Shown piece by piece: positions 1-12,300 of a stretch of DNA of 64,000 bases. The stretch is taken from positions 10,770,624 to 10,834,623 of the forward strand of contig NC_016134.3 in the NCBI RefSeq assembly GCF_000005505.3, written 5' to 3'. The stretch comes from Brachypodium distachyon. Lineage: Eukaryota > Streptophyta > Magnoliopsida > Poales > Poaceae. The position numbers and the translations under genes are program-made. The notes under the pieces are model-generated. The model saw only the letters and a program-made list of their open reading frames with translations, made no database searches and was not told where the DNA came from. Each line of letters starts with the position of its first letter. Within the stretch, counting starts at the first letter, position 1.

Positions 1-340
1 GTCAAGAGTCCAAAGAGAAAACTCTCCCCATATCTTTGGCCTACATCACTAACAAGAATTTGTTTAGAGTGCTATTGTGCGCAGTCCCTTTTGCAAACTC
101 TGTATCCTGTCTCCAGCGGATTTCGTAAAATCATCGAATAAACACGTAAAACGGTTGTGTCAGTAAATTTTTTGCGGTCACCCTAAATCGGCCTCGCCGA
201 ACGCCATATCTAGGGCACGAGAGGTTATTTATGGATTGGCCTTCTCATATTTCCTGACTCGCCTGCCGTCTCTGTCGCGATCACCCAAAACTATGCTGTC
301 AAAATACATTTCATTCGTATATCATTGATAATTAATTAAC

Positions 341-400
341 ATATACTTTCTCCGTTCCTAAATAATTTTCGTGTTTTTAGTACAAATTATTTAGGAACAA
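341..400. repeat. Small hairpin, MITE-like remnant
   Basis: Inverted arms at 354-367 and 385-398 pair GTTCCTAAATAATT with AATTATTTAGGAAC around a 17-base loop, after a CTCCGT motif. The end resembles Stowaway-type MITEs of grasses, but the left end is degenerate and no TA duplication is certain. The rest of 1-570 shows no gene. Confidence 0.45.
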
Positions 401-570
401 AAGAATTATTATTTAATTGATAATGTATGGTTTTGCTTCCTTATACAGGCGAAAGATTCCGGAGATCGAAGCGCGCCGATCGAGTCCGGGGATCCGTAGA
501 AAAGGCTCTTTCGATATACACTGTCTGTTTGCCTTTGTCTTAAGTGCAAGGAAAAAGTCTACTGCTACCA

Positions 571-983
571 TGTCAGTCTACGATTAGACTAGGGGTTAGT
601 GACATGCATGAGTTTGTTGCTTAGGCCTGTGGACCAAGTTGGCTGCATGCAGTAGGGACCGTTGCTGGCTGTAAAGCCCGTACTGCTTGTAGAGCTAGGG
701 AGTGCGGATGAGAGTAGTAGCTAGGAGAAAAAATGTAGTCTCCAGTGGTCTCGTGTGGGTGTTCCCGCGGTGGTTGCTGGCGCTGCCGTCATAGCGTATG
801 TGCGCGAGGTATGGGTATGTGTCCAATTTGGGTAAAGAGAAGCCGGACGGAGGCGGAGGCGTTTGTACGTCGAGGCGTATGTCGCCGGAAATTCTCGTAT
901 CTCGAGTTCGTCTCCTTCCGTCGTCCGGCGTTCGTGTCGACGGAGGGCTGTTTGGCATGTGTCGACGGAGGACAGCCCCAACA
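571..983 (+). repeat. 5' LTR of the TRIM-like element (internally deleted)
   Basis: This copy is 413 bp against 516 bp for its partner. The sequence runs from GGCTGT straight into AAAGCCC, skipping about 100 bp found in the downstream LTR, including its TATA box. The promoter of this LTR is therefore probably lost. Confidence 0.7.
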
Positions 984-1543
984 TTTGGTATCAGAACCTT
1001 AAGGCGACGGCGGCCAGGGCATGTGGTAAGTCTGCAGCGAGCGCGGCGAGTCCGCGGCGAGCGCGGCGGACGGGGCCGTGATGCGCGGTGACGCCGTGCG
1101 TGCGGCGGCCGAAGAGGCGCGGCACGACAGCCTTGGTGCGGCGACCATGAAAGTGCAGTCAAGCGCGTTGAGGGGCGCGGTGGCATCGGACGGAGGCGGA
1201 GGCTCGGCTTAATGGCCGGGTGTGATGTGCTCACCGGCGCCCATGTCTCACGGATGAGCAGGTGGCTCCCGTACGAGAACATCGGATCGCATGCGTACGT
1301 GCGCGGGACGATCGCGAAGAAGTACCGTTTCCCGCTACAGTCAACGAGGAGCCGGTGTCCTGTACGTCAGGATGGGCGGCACGGCGCGGCGGCATGGCGG
1401 CACGGAGGTGTTTCGCAGCGGCGCGGTGCAACGGCCGGGGAGCGGCGATCGTGAAGGTACAGCATGACGCGTATGCGCGTGCCATGCCGTCAGACGTCCA
1501 AGGCAACGCTGACGACTAGCCGAGTCAAGATTAGGAGGGAAAA

Positions 1544-2059
1544 TGTTAGTAGTAATCTTGATTAGACTAGTGGTCAGTGGCATGCATGAGTTTGTTGCTC
1601 AGGCGTGTGGACCAAGTTGGCTGCATGCAGTAGGGACCGTTGCTGGCTGTTGGAGGCAGCCTCGTCGTGCGCGTTGGAGCGCATCGTGCGCGCGGCCAGG
1701 CGAGCGAGGTGGGCAGCGTGCGTGCGTGCACATGTGCTTGGCCCATGTATAAAGCCCGTGCTGCTTGTAGAGCTAGGGAGTGCGGATGAGAGTAGTAGCT
1801 AGGAGAAAAAATGCAGTCTCCAGTGGTCTCGTGTGGGTGTGCCCGTGGTGGTTGCCGGGGCTGCCGTGGTAGCGTATGTGTGCGAGGTATGGGTACGTGC
1901 CCAATTAGTAAAGAGAAGCCGGACGGAGGCGGAGACGTTTGTGCGCCGAAACGTATGTCGTCGGAAATACTTGTGTCTCGAATTCGTCTCCTTCCGTCGT
2001 CCGGCGTTCGTGTCGACGGAGGGCTGTTCGGCATGTTTCGCCGGAGGGCAGCCCCAACA
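1544..2059 (+). repeat. 3' LTR of the TRIM-like element
   Basis: The 516-bp LTR starts TGTTAGTAG and ends CCCCAACA. It has a TATA-like box (TATAAAG, 1746-1752) and is preceded by the purine-rich AGGAGGGAAAA. Confidence 0.7.
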
Positions 2060-4990
2060 GTATAGTAGTAACGTACTGTACGGAGTAGTAATGATCAAGG
2101 GCCCTCGCGGCAGCTGCAACGCAAGAAATTATCAAGGGCCCTCCACGGTGCTCACTGTGTGCCCCGTCATTTCATCTGCAGTTTTGGCTAAGCTAGCATT
2201 TGATCAGAATTACTTAACATGTGAGTTACTGTATGTTATCCAAATCATGCTCTTGTATGGCGGATTCAATGACATTACTGTAACTCAAGTAGATTCCGTA
2301 GTAATAAAGTAATTGTCAGTCAAATACTTCATTTTGGAATTCACCTATGTAAGTCAAGGTTTAAAACAGTCTTTAGTCAAATAAATACAATGTACTTAGA
2401 AACATATACGGCCATTTCTTTTCGGCTTTCTGACCGGCTTCTCCGAAAAGCTGCTGCTTTCTCCTTGAAGAAGCCGCCACCTAAATTTGATTAGGCTATC
2501 AAACTAGTTTGATCTAAACTATTTTGGAAACCTAGCTAAATCTGAGATGCGGCTTCTCCAAAAAGTCAGGTGAGTGCAGCTTTTAGGAGAAGCCGGTCCT
2601 GAATGCCGAAAAGAACGCAGCCATAGTCGCAATGACACTAGATTTTCTTTGCAAACATCGGAGTTTTTTTTTCTTCGTAGCTTTAAACTTCTCCAAAATT
2701 GATTTGAGCTAAAAACAAACACCCCCCGGATAACACAAGTGTACGAGATCGATCTGACGATGAACAGTAAAGCACGATTTGCAAAGGACGGGACCCGTCA
2801 AACTCAAGTTTGAGGTCATCAGACACTGCATGTCATGCCTCATACGTCAGCGCCGAACCAGGCTCAGAACAGATCAGCAGAATGGCGCGTTGGGAAGGTG
2901 CCAATAAACGAAAACATGCAATTTCGCCGGCGGTATTGGAGCTGGACAGAGGGCAATAGCGGCATGGCGAAAAGGAAGTATGGGAAGCTAACCTAGAGCT
3001 CTTTGGTGACTAGCTGGAGTAGAGATCGAGTTCTTTTGCTTGCTCAATTGTCCAACAGAAATCTCCCCATATCTTTGACTTCAATACGCTGGGAAGAGCA
3101 GCCGCAATGCATTTATGTACGCATGGGAAATGATCGAGCAAAGGACCCATCGCTTTGCCTCTCCTTCGCTCACTGCCTCTCCCCGTATCTTTGCCTCTTT
3201 ATGGATCAGTGGTTACATCATTTATTAGAAGGGAAGAGGGACAATGCAGGGAGGGGGGAATCGAACCAGGACTCAGCTGGGGAAAACCTGGCCTGCCGTG
3301 CTAATTCGTGGGCCACTTCGTTCGTCCTTGGCTCACTGCTTAATTATACCGTTTGAACACAAAATCATGTAAATTTGACAAAACAAACTGTGGTCTTTTT
3401 TTCAAGAAATTTGATGAGAAGCAATGCTACCTGGTCGCTACCAAATGGCCTGTGAAGGCCGGAGATGCCTTAACTAATTTTGTAGGCTTCTAGGTGAAAA
3501 TGCTTACGTTTTCCTCCAAAACATAGTCTAATTGTGCACAGGACATGTACAAATACAAGTCTATTTTTCGCAATTAGCTGGGTTTTTCCCCTCACAAATG
3601 GAGTAGTAGACTGCATCTAAGTCACCGCTGCTTTTGCCACGCGTCCAGCCACCACTCGTCCGAAATAGAACTAGCTCACATGCATGCGTCTGTATGCTTT
3701 ACAAAAATAATTTGCTGATTCCTAAATTTTATTTGCAAGAATTTATGATTTTATCCAAAAGAAAAAACAGTCAAAAAACACCAACTCGAAGATTTTAATT
3801 GTGGCATGCACGCCCTTTGGCTTGTTAAATTGGGATGCTAACGCTATCTCACGGTAGACATTTGCCCGCGCTATGTTAGCCGCACTTTGTTCAAATGTAA
3901 TTAATTTTGATTTTTAACCGCAGTTTTAATACTTCAACCGCAGATTTTGCCAACACGAGTATATTCAACACTTTCAAAATGCAACGAATATAAATTTGAC
4001 GCACTTTAAAACTAAATTGACGCACTTTGTGTTCCTACCCGCCCTTGGTGCACGGGAGGAAGCGAGCGGGGAGGTTCTGCGAGGTCATAGAGGTGATGGC
4101 GGCGAGTTCCGGTACAGGGACAAATGGCTTCGAGAAGGCCGGAGGTAATAACAAAATCATAACCCTTCACATATATGTGAATGTGTAAGTGAAGATGCTT
4201 ATTTTTTTCCGTGGGCAGGAAGACTAGAATATGGCCGGTTTGAGCAACAGATATACCAAAAACACGATACACATATTTTACAACTAGTTGTTTTCTTTCC
4301 TTGCAGACGGAGTTCCGTACACATTATATAACATGACACCAGCTTTCGGTTGCATTGTCAACACTGAAAAATGGAGAAATCTGTCATATTGGAAGAAGAA
4401 AAAGAGGATTGAAGGAAGTAAAAAACATCTAAAAATTTGCATGAAAATTTTGGTTCAAATGCCACTTTTAGTTCTAACTCATACAGTCACACACATTAAA
4501 AATGCATATTTTTAGTGTCCAAAGCCAAAAACATGTAAGGTCTTCCCGGCGTTGCAATGCCAAATTTCTGACGGCAGGTTGCCACCTTGCATCGATGTCT
4601 AAATTTTCAACGTTATAGTTTAACTCCCCCAAAAATAATAGGGCCCACACCGATAAAAAGTAGTGGACCAAGCTAACTTCTGTACTTCGTGAGTTGAATA
4701 GTCAGAGTTTAGAAAAAATATAATTATTATATTCGTCGTAGAGTTTGGGCATCGAAACAAAGTGCTCCGGTTCACATGAATTTTTCTCCGGCACCAGCTA
4801 GAGAACGCAGGACGTCGATTACAAATGCTGAAAAGTGAATTTGGCATCGACATTTGGCTATCTAGAATATGCTTTTCCAAACACGCCAAAGAAATTACTT
4901 TTGGTTTGTAAGCTAAAAATCATAATCCACTAATCAAGCCTAACCAAACAAAAAACAGAACAAAGGGGTCTCACTCACTATCACGCCCAT
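2060..4990. other. Intergenic stretch, no gene recognised
   Basis: Only short frames without recognisable domains occur here. The stretch 2405-2725 has repeated AGAAGCCG/CGGCTTCT motifs in both orientations and ends AAAACAAACACCCC, which resembles a degraded DNA-transposon MITE. Bases 3255-3320 contain, on the minus strand, a pol III B-box-like GGTTCGATTCC, which may be a SINE remnant. Nothing else could be supported. Confidence 0.5.
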
Positions 4991-6363
4991 TTCCATCCCC
5001 CGTTCACTTCACACAGACGTCTCGCCTCGCTAAACCCCCGCTGCCCTCTCTGTCGAGCTCGCCTGAGGCCACCTCGAAGAAATTCTCCTCCTGGCTCTTC
5101 CTCCCCTCTACCGGACCGATTCCTCTGCCCGGCAAGGTTTCGTTCTGGCTTCTTCTCTGCTTCGAGCAATCTCTGTGACCCTTCGAACCCTAGCTTTCTG
5201 CTTACCAGGCTGCTATTTGGGGCTTTTCTCCGCTGCTGCGAGCCGGAGTACTGATTGCGTGTTTTTTTGTTTCCAAAGATTTTGCGGGGGACGGCGGCCG
5301 CGGTCGGGAAGAAGGCCTGCTTGATCCTGGACTCGGCCAGATAGATTGGTGAGTTGATTCCTCTGCCATGGGTGCCAAAAAGTTGGGTCCTTGTTCTCTT
5401 TATTCCTCTTCAACAAACAATGCTGTCAACGGTGGAGTACAATCGGTGCTGCCTTTGTTGCAACTTGAAAGATTTTTTATGGAATTGAGCTTTTGCTCTT
5501 GTAAATTGGGGTTTTTCCTTCTTGCTTCAAGGGTTTGGTATAAATCCCCGCAAAAGCAAGGGGTTTCTCAATGAGGTCTTAAAAGGGGTAATTTTGTCTT
5601 TCTGTGCTAATCAAAGATTAGCTGGGTATCTAGATTGGATCCTATGCACTGCTGCAAAGGAAGCCCAACCAACCCGGTTTTTAGTTCTGTGAATCCAGCC
5701 ATCACATTCGTGCTAATACAGACATTCATCTAGTACATGATCCGATGATGGAGCAAGTACAATAGTTTGAATGAAAGCAACCAGGAAGCTACAAATGTGG
5801 ATCGGTCGTTGCATGCATGCTAGCTAGATAAACTGGAGGTGTTATTATCTTCCTCATGGGAACTTACTGCAAAATAAGGATCTTTATCATTTGGATAAGA
5901 AAGATCTTATCATTTTCAAGAATTGGTCTTTTCTAGTTTTCTGTTTATATGCCAAAATGTTGTGCCGAGTCCACCTAAGAGCTCGTTCATTTCATCTCAT
6001 TCCGGCGGGGATCAACATGGATTATCAAGATTTGAGATCTGTTTCCCTTAAATCCCTCCCAATCCTCCTCAAACCCCACCTAACCGAATGAGACCTGAGG
6101 GATACTGCAGCAATTCTAGATACTGAAAAGTCTTGTTTCTCCCGGCCTCTGCAAAAAAGGTGCAGACATCCCTGTGTAATATATAATCATACAAAAGTTC
6201 CTATTGGATAGGATCCTCCCAAGGTGGAATCACCATCGGCACCAGCTCATTTTCTTTTTTCTTTTTCTCAGCACCTTTTGTTTTTCATGCTGGTCAAATC
6301 TGTACTGCTTTGTGCGCCTGTCCATTCTCATCACTCGCACGTTTTGGGGTTTCAGGTTAAGTA

Positions 6364-9300
6364 ATGACAGTAGAGGATTTTATTGACTTGGTCAGTGACG
6401 AAGATAGCATTGAAGGAAATGATCATAATGGCGGTCAGTGTGATGATGCAGCTGAAACTACAGCATCCTCATCAATTTCAGCACCAGGTGTTATTGCTAC
6501 AGCATCCTTGTCAATGGCTGAACGAGGAGAAGGTGCTAGAACAACATCATTGTCAGTGACAAAAAAGAGTGCTACTTCATCCTCACCAAATATAGAACAC
6601 CAGAGTGATGAGCCAGTTGCATTGCTGCGCCCCCCTCCCATTCCATCAGCTTTGCCATTTCCCAAGGAGTTCTGGAAAGCTGGAGATTACAAGGTTTCTG
6701 CTCAAGCGGCTAATAACAGTATGTTCTTAGCCCTTATAGGCTCAGCACTCTATTTACCATGCCACCAGTGGTGATCACCAGTCCTGTTGTGTTTAGAGTG
6801 TCTATTGTGGCAGGTTGGGTTGATGCTACTGTCTTTCCACTTTTCTCCTCAGAATTGGTAGTGTCAAAAAAAAAAAAAACGGATCCTTGTTTTCTATATT
6901 TTGCAGTGAATCACTAGTTAGAACTTTTTTTGAGCTGCATCCAACTTGCACTGCCAGAACGTTGCATTGTGGTTAGTGTTGGAGGTGAAATACCGTCTTA
7001 TCAGTCCGGCTTACATAACATCATTCCTCATTCATAGAGTGGTAGTTTACCTAGGCTATCTTGTTTTTTGTTACTACTATCTATAGTTGGTTTATGTCCT
7101 TGTTAGTTGGATTTATTTCCTTTAGATATATTCCACATAATTGGATAAGTACTCTGCTAGAGATGGCATCCCTAGAACAGGGAGAATATATCCATGGTTC
7201 ACTAATGAAAAGTCTCTTCTGTTCAAAGTCTTCTTTGGAGTCTATCTTTGCGCCCTCCGAATACCCTGATCTCCTTCAAACCACACCATCCAGCCTCTTT
7301 CTCTATTCATTTGTACAAAAGTACTTAGGAAAAACCTGCACTGACAGATTAGACGGTCAGAGTGGCTTTGAGTTTTGACAGCCCCATTCCCATTCGTATC
7401 ATTTTTCTAAATAAAATAAATTCCCATTCGTATAACCTATTTAGTCTTATTCTGATAATTAAACTTTACAATTTGTGTAGATGGTGCAAGCCGTTTGCGG
7501 ATCCATCCCAAGTTTCTTCATTCAAATGCTACTTCGCATAGATGGGCATTTGGTGGTGCGTCATGATGGCATCAGTAAAAGCGTCCTCTTTTATTCTGCT
7601 TATATCATGTGTTTGTGCTTCTAATTATGAAAATCTTAACTACGTATTGATGTATGGTTAACTCTTATTGTACAGCTATTGCTGAACTGCTTGACAATGC
7701 TGTTGATGAGGTTTTTTCCAATATTTAGCAACAAAATATTACCACCGTTTTTTCATGAATCTCATGATTTTTTTTTCTTGATTCTTCTGTTTTACATGGG
7801 CAACACGTGGTAGGTGAACAATGGGGCATCCTTTGTGAAAATAGATAAGATGAAATATTCTCCTCATGGCGAGTATTCGTTAGTGATACAAGGTAGCATA
7901 CAAGTATGTACTGTACTAGTATCTTCTAGCATTGTGGAATGTGGATGCATTATGGTCAGGTTGTCTTTCAGTAACTTATAACCTGAATTCTATGTTCAAG
8001 ATGATGGAGGCGGTATGAGTCCTGAGGATCTTCGACGTTGTATGAGCTTTGGGTTCTCCCACAAAAGCACAGATTCATCAATTGGACAATGTAATGCCAA
8101 TTCCTCCTGCTATTTGTTCATCTGCTACATACATAAGTTACTGACTTGTGTGGTCACAACTACAGATGGTAATGGGTTCAAAAGCAGCACAATGAGGCTT
8201 GGGGCAGATGTTATCGTATTCAGCTGCAGACAAGGCAATAGGTTTGTCCTACTTTAGCATTGCCTCATTTTCTTATTAATCTTCTGACATTAGCAAATAT
8301 AAGTTTGTCCTGACTCTTTAGTTATCATGGTAAAATACTTTTTTTCCGTATATTATTGTTTTCGGTTAATGCATCCACCCCTCTAGTCCTTCCCTGTACA
8401 AAATATATCCCATCGGGTGTCAGGTTTTGTTAAGGGCCAAGTCTGTTTTTGTTGCACTTTGCCAGAATCTAGTTAAGTGGACATTTAATGATAGTAAAAG
8501 CTCCCTGTTTTGGCTCCAAAATGTAGGTTTGTTAGTCAAGGTATCCAAAGATAGGGGACATTTAGGTGCTAATAGAAGCTCACATTGCCGAGTGAAGCCT
8601 AATATTAATAAGATGCAGATTTTTTGCAAATTTAAGACCTTATTACAGACAACTTATGAAATACTATGTGGTCTCTTGAAGATAAAAAACTTACGAATAT
8701 GTCTTCTTGTGTTGCACGTCTTTGCTGATGTCTTCTTAACTTGCTATCCAAACTTCTATTCAATATTTTTCCCAATTACCTATGATTTATTTAGGTAAAC
8801 CACTTCTTAATTTAATGCTTGATATTACTGTAGATTGACACAAAGCATTGGGCTGCTCTCCTACACATTCCTTACAAGAACCGGCTGCAGCGACATATTG
8901 GTGCCAGCAGTATGTTAGTTGAACCTATTAACTTATAACATTATTGATGTAGTATCTGCAACAGCATCACCATTTTTTGATATATAGCAGTAATTGAACA
9001 AGAGTACACTGAATTTTTTATCCAATATAAAAGCTTTTAGTTAGTAATACTATCTTCAGAAAATCAATTACTAGCATTTATATTTAACTTAGCGCTTTTA
9101 ACCGAGTCAAACCATGATGCTGCAATGTTTCCTGCTAACCAAGTGATGTTATTTTTGTTTATAGGTTGACTATGAATTTGATGCATCAAGTTGTACTTTG
9201 AAGAGGATAATTGACCATGGTGAAAAACACTTCTCTTCCAATTTATCCACTCTTTTGAGGTGGTCTCCATTTTCTACAGAAAACGATTTATTGAATCAAG

Positions 9301-12300
9301 TAAGTTGCTACTTTTCAGTTCAACCATTTTCATTTGCTGCAATTCGTCTATGACTCCTTCAATCTTCCTGAATTTTTTTTCTTTCTAAAATCAATCAATT
9401 GCCTGCTGGTATACAAGTAATGGTAACTCAGTTATTATACCTAAAAGGTAATACTTTAAAGTTGAATGTGTAGACTTTGTTCTGAAATGAAGTTTTTTTT
9501 TTCATATCTATATCTAGATTGATTTGTTTGTGCAAGACTGCTAGTTACTTATTCTGATGCATGTGCTAACAGTTCAGGGACATTGGAACCCATGGTACAA
9601 AAATTGTTGTATTCAACTTGTGGTTCAACAGTGCGGGGGAAACAGAGCTCGACTTTACAACTGACGACAAGGTGGATATTTCTTATCTCTGCAATCATTG
9701 CTCCATAGATCTTAGTATTGCTTCTCGTAGTATGTACTGAAGTTTTCTGAGAATGTTGGACAGGAACTTTAGATTTATTGTTTTTAGAAAATGGAAGCTT
9801 TATTACCCCCGGTTTATGCATATATGATGCATATGGCCTAAAGTTTATTACAAATACAAACACTGTGACTTCCTCGAAATCTAAAGAAGTCAATCCCCAA
9901 AACCAAACTACAAGCCTAGGAGTCTAGCTTGCACGCCACCCAAAGTAGTATATATTTATGATCTACTCCAGTTCCACTATATGAATAAATTCCATATGAT
10001 TTTTTACTAAAGAAAACTTTGTTGCATGATGGTGGTGCAGGATATTATAATATCGGGAGCACCCAAGATACGACAAGAATACAAGGAAGTAGAAATGTTG
10101 AATCATATGCATATTGCAAATCGCTTCCGATATTCACTTCGTGTTAGCTCTGAGCATTAATCTGGTTTTCTAACTTACATGTGGTTTATTCTGAATGTCT
10201 GACAAGCTAAAATGTTGCCAGGTTTATGCATCTATACTATACCTTCATCTACCAGAACAGTTCAAAGTCATCTTGTGTGGACGAGTTATTGAACCCCATC
10301 ATATTGCAAGTGATCTCATGTACCGTGAATGTATCAAATATCGACCACAAGTTGGAGTAAGCACAGAGGTTGGTTCTAGCAAACTGGTCTCAAATATCAG
10401 TTCAGAACTGGTCTCAGCTGTATTTACATCTATAAATCATTTCCTGATTAAAATGATACTCTCCACAGAAGGTACTTAATTTACTAGCCATGTTTTGTAC
10501 TTGTTGTATTGGACATTGTCACATTGATACCGTCTCCAGTATACAACTTTGATAATTACCTTTTCTGATTACATGTTAATAAATTTAATGACATGGAAGC
10601 ATTTTTTTATGATAAATCTAGTAATAGCATCTGCACATGACAAGTTCATTAAAAAACATTTGCGCATGACCAATCCAAATAATTTTGTGTACACTAGCTG
10701 TCAAAATTTAAAGGGTCGATTGCACACCATTCTAAAACTACATCTACATTCCTTTTTTAGCAAACAGCATTTCATTGCGCATGCTATGTTATTGCACAGT
10801 GAAATTTCTCAGTAATTAAGGAACCTAGTTTGAAATAGAGTTTGCACCCATCCAAGTACTACCTCTGATCCAAAATGTAAGTCTTTTAAGACATTGACAG
10901 AGTCTTGAAGATGGTACTTTGACCATCAATATTTAAACGTGTTGTCTCATATAACAAATTATAGATTACAAAAGTACATTTCACAATAAATCATCAATTT
11001 GATGCTTTGGATGCTAGCGATTCTTTCTTTATAGATGTTCAACTTAGAAATGGTTGACTCGTAAAATTCTAAAATGATTACATTTTGGATCGGAGGTAGT
11101 ATAATTTATTCTTTTGGATACCTGAAAATTATGCCGTGCTCCTAATTCATCTGTTTTGAGTCAGATTGATGTCATAACTACAATTGGCTTCTTAAAAGGT
11201 GCTCCAAAACTGGATGTCTACGGATTCAATGTCTACCATAAGAACCGTCTCATACTGGTAAAATTTAATGATACTGCATGTACTACTCCGTTTAAGTGTG
11301 TCACATTGTTATCTTTCTGTTTAGAAAATGGAAGCTTTATATTTCCCGGCCTCTGCATCCATGATGCATATAGCCTAAAGTCCCGTTTTAACTTTGGGTA
11401 TGTTTTTCTAGGAAACTAGAGATTATGACAATGCAATTGCTGAGTAAGTAAAGTTCAAACACCATATTAGTAAGAATAAGGAACCCAATTACCCAACTTA
11501 CCATCAAAGTGGGTATTGTGGATTTTGGTTTCAAGTGGATTTAGGCGATTCCTCTTTGGTTTAAAGTTTGCTTCGTAGAGTTTCCTCATACTAAACATCC
11601 CTTCCGACTGGGTACTCTGAATTTCTGATACTACAAATTGAAGATCCTCTTCACTGCGATAGTCCAGTCACCTGTTTCAATTTTGTGTTCTGTAGTATTG
11701 CTTAATGCTACCACATCATACTATTACTAATTCCATGGTTTCATCTTTCAGCCATTTTGGCCTGCAGGCTCTGAGAGAAGTAATGGCAGAGGCATTGCTG
11801 GTATAAGTTCCTAGTGAAGATTTCAGTTTGTTGCGTGGTCCCACCTTTTTAAGTGCTTGAGATTGTTGGTGCTAAATTAAATACTACTCCCTCCGTCCGG
11901 TATTAAGTGTCTAGATACGTATCGTTGCGACACTTAATACCGGACGGAGGGAGTATTTAGTAGTCCCACCTTTTTATGTGCTTGAGATTGTTGGTGCTAA
12001 ATTAAATACTATTTGCTAGGTGTTTTAGAGGCAAATTTTATAAGACCTACGCATGATAAGCAAGATTTTGAGAAGACAGGACTTTTCCAGAGGCTCGAGA
12101 CGCGACTAAAAGACATGACAAGGGAGTATCGGTAAGTTCACTTGTATTATATGGGGGACCGAAACTGCTTGCAGCTACAATCCTAGCCTTTGGTTGTGCA
12201 CACTTTTGTGAATTACACACACCTTGCAGACAGATGGATAGTTGTGAATTGTTTGTTCTTCACTCTGTGTGTGTTTTGATATCCTTCTAGTCTCTTGTTT

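Larger units (their letters stand above)
571..2059 (+). mobile_element. TRIM-like non-autonomous LTR retrotransposon
   Basis: Two direct repeats act as LTRs: 571-983 and 1544-2059, both starting TGT and ending CCCCAACA. Directly after the first is a primer binding site, TGGTATCAGAAC (986-997), complementary to the 3' end of initiator Met-tRNA apart from one base. A purine tract (about 1529-1543) precedes the second LTR. The internal part (984-1543, 560 bp) is GC-rich and carries no gag or pol motif, so the element must rely on proteins from elsewhere, as TRIM/SMART elements do. The first LTR lacks about 100 bp present in the second (about 1651-1752), a stretch that includes the TATAAA at 1746. 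Bases next to the two ends do not form a clear 5-bp duplication, so the copy may be recombined. Confidence 0.72.

Noticed and set aside
27..3193. Motif CTCCCC(A/G)TATCTTTG at 28, 3063 and 3179
   Set aside because: Three short matches without further flanking similarity; not enough to define a repeat.
3255..3320. Possible tRNA gene on the minus strand (B-box GGTTCGATTCC)
   Set aside because: No cloverleaf with paired acceptor stem could be made; a SINE remnant is more likely.
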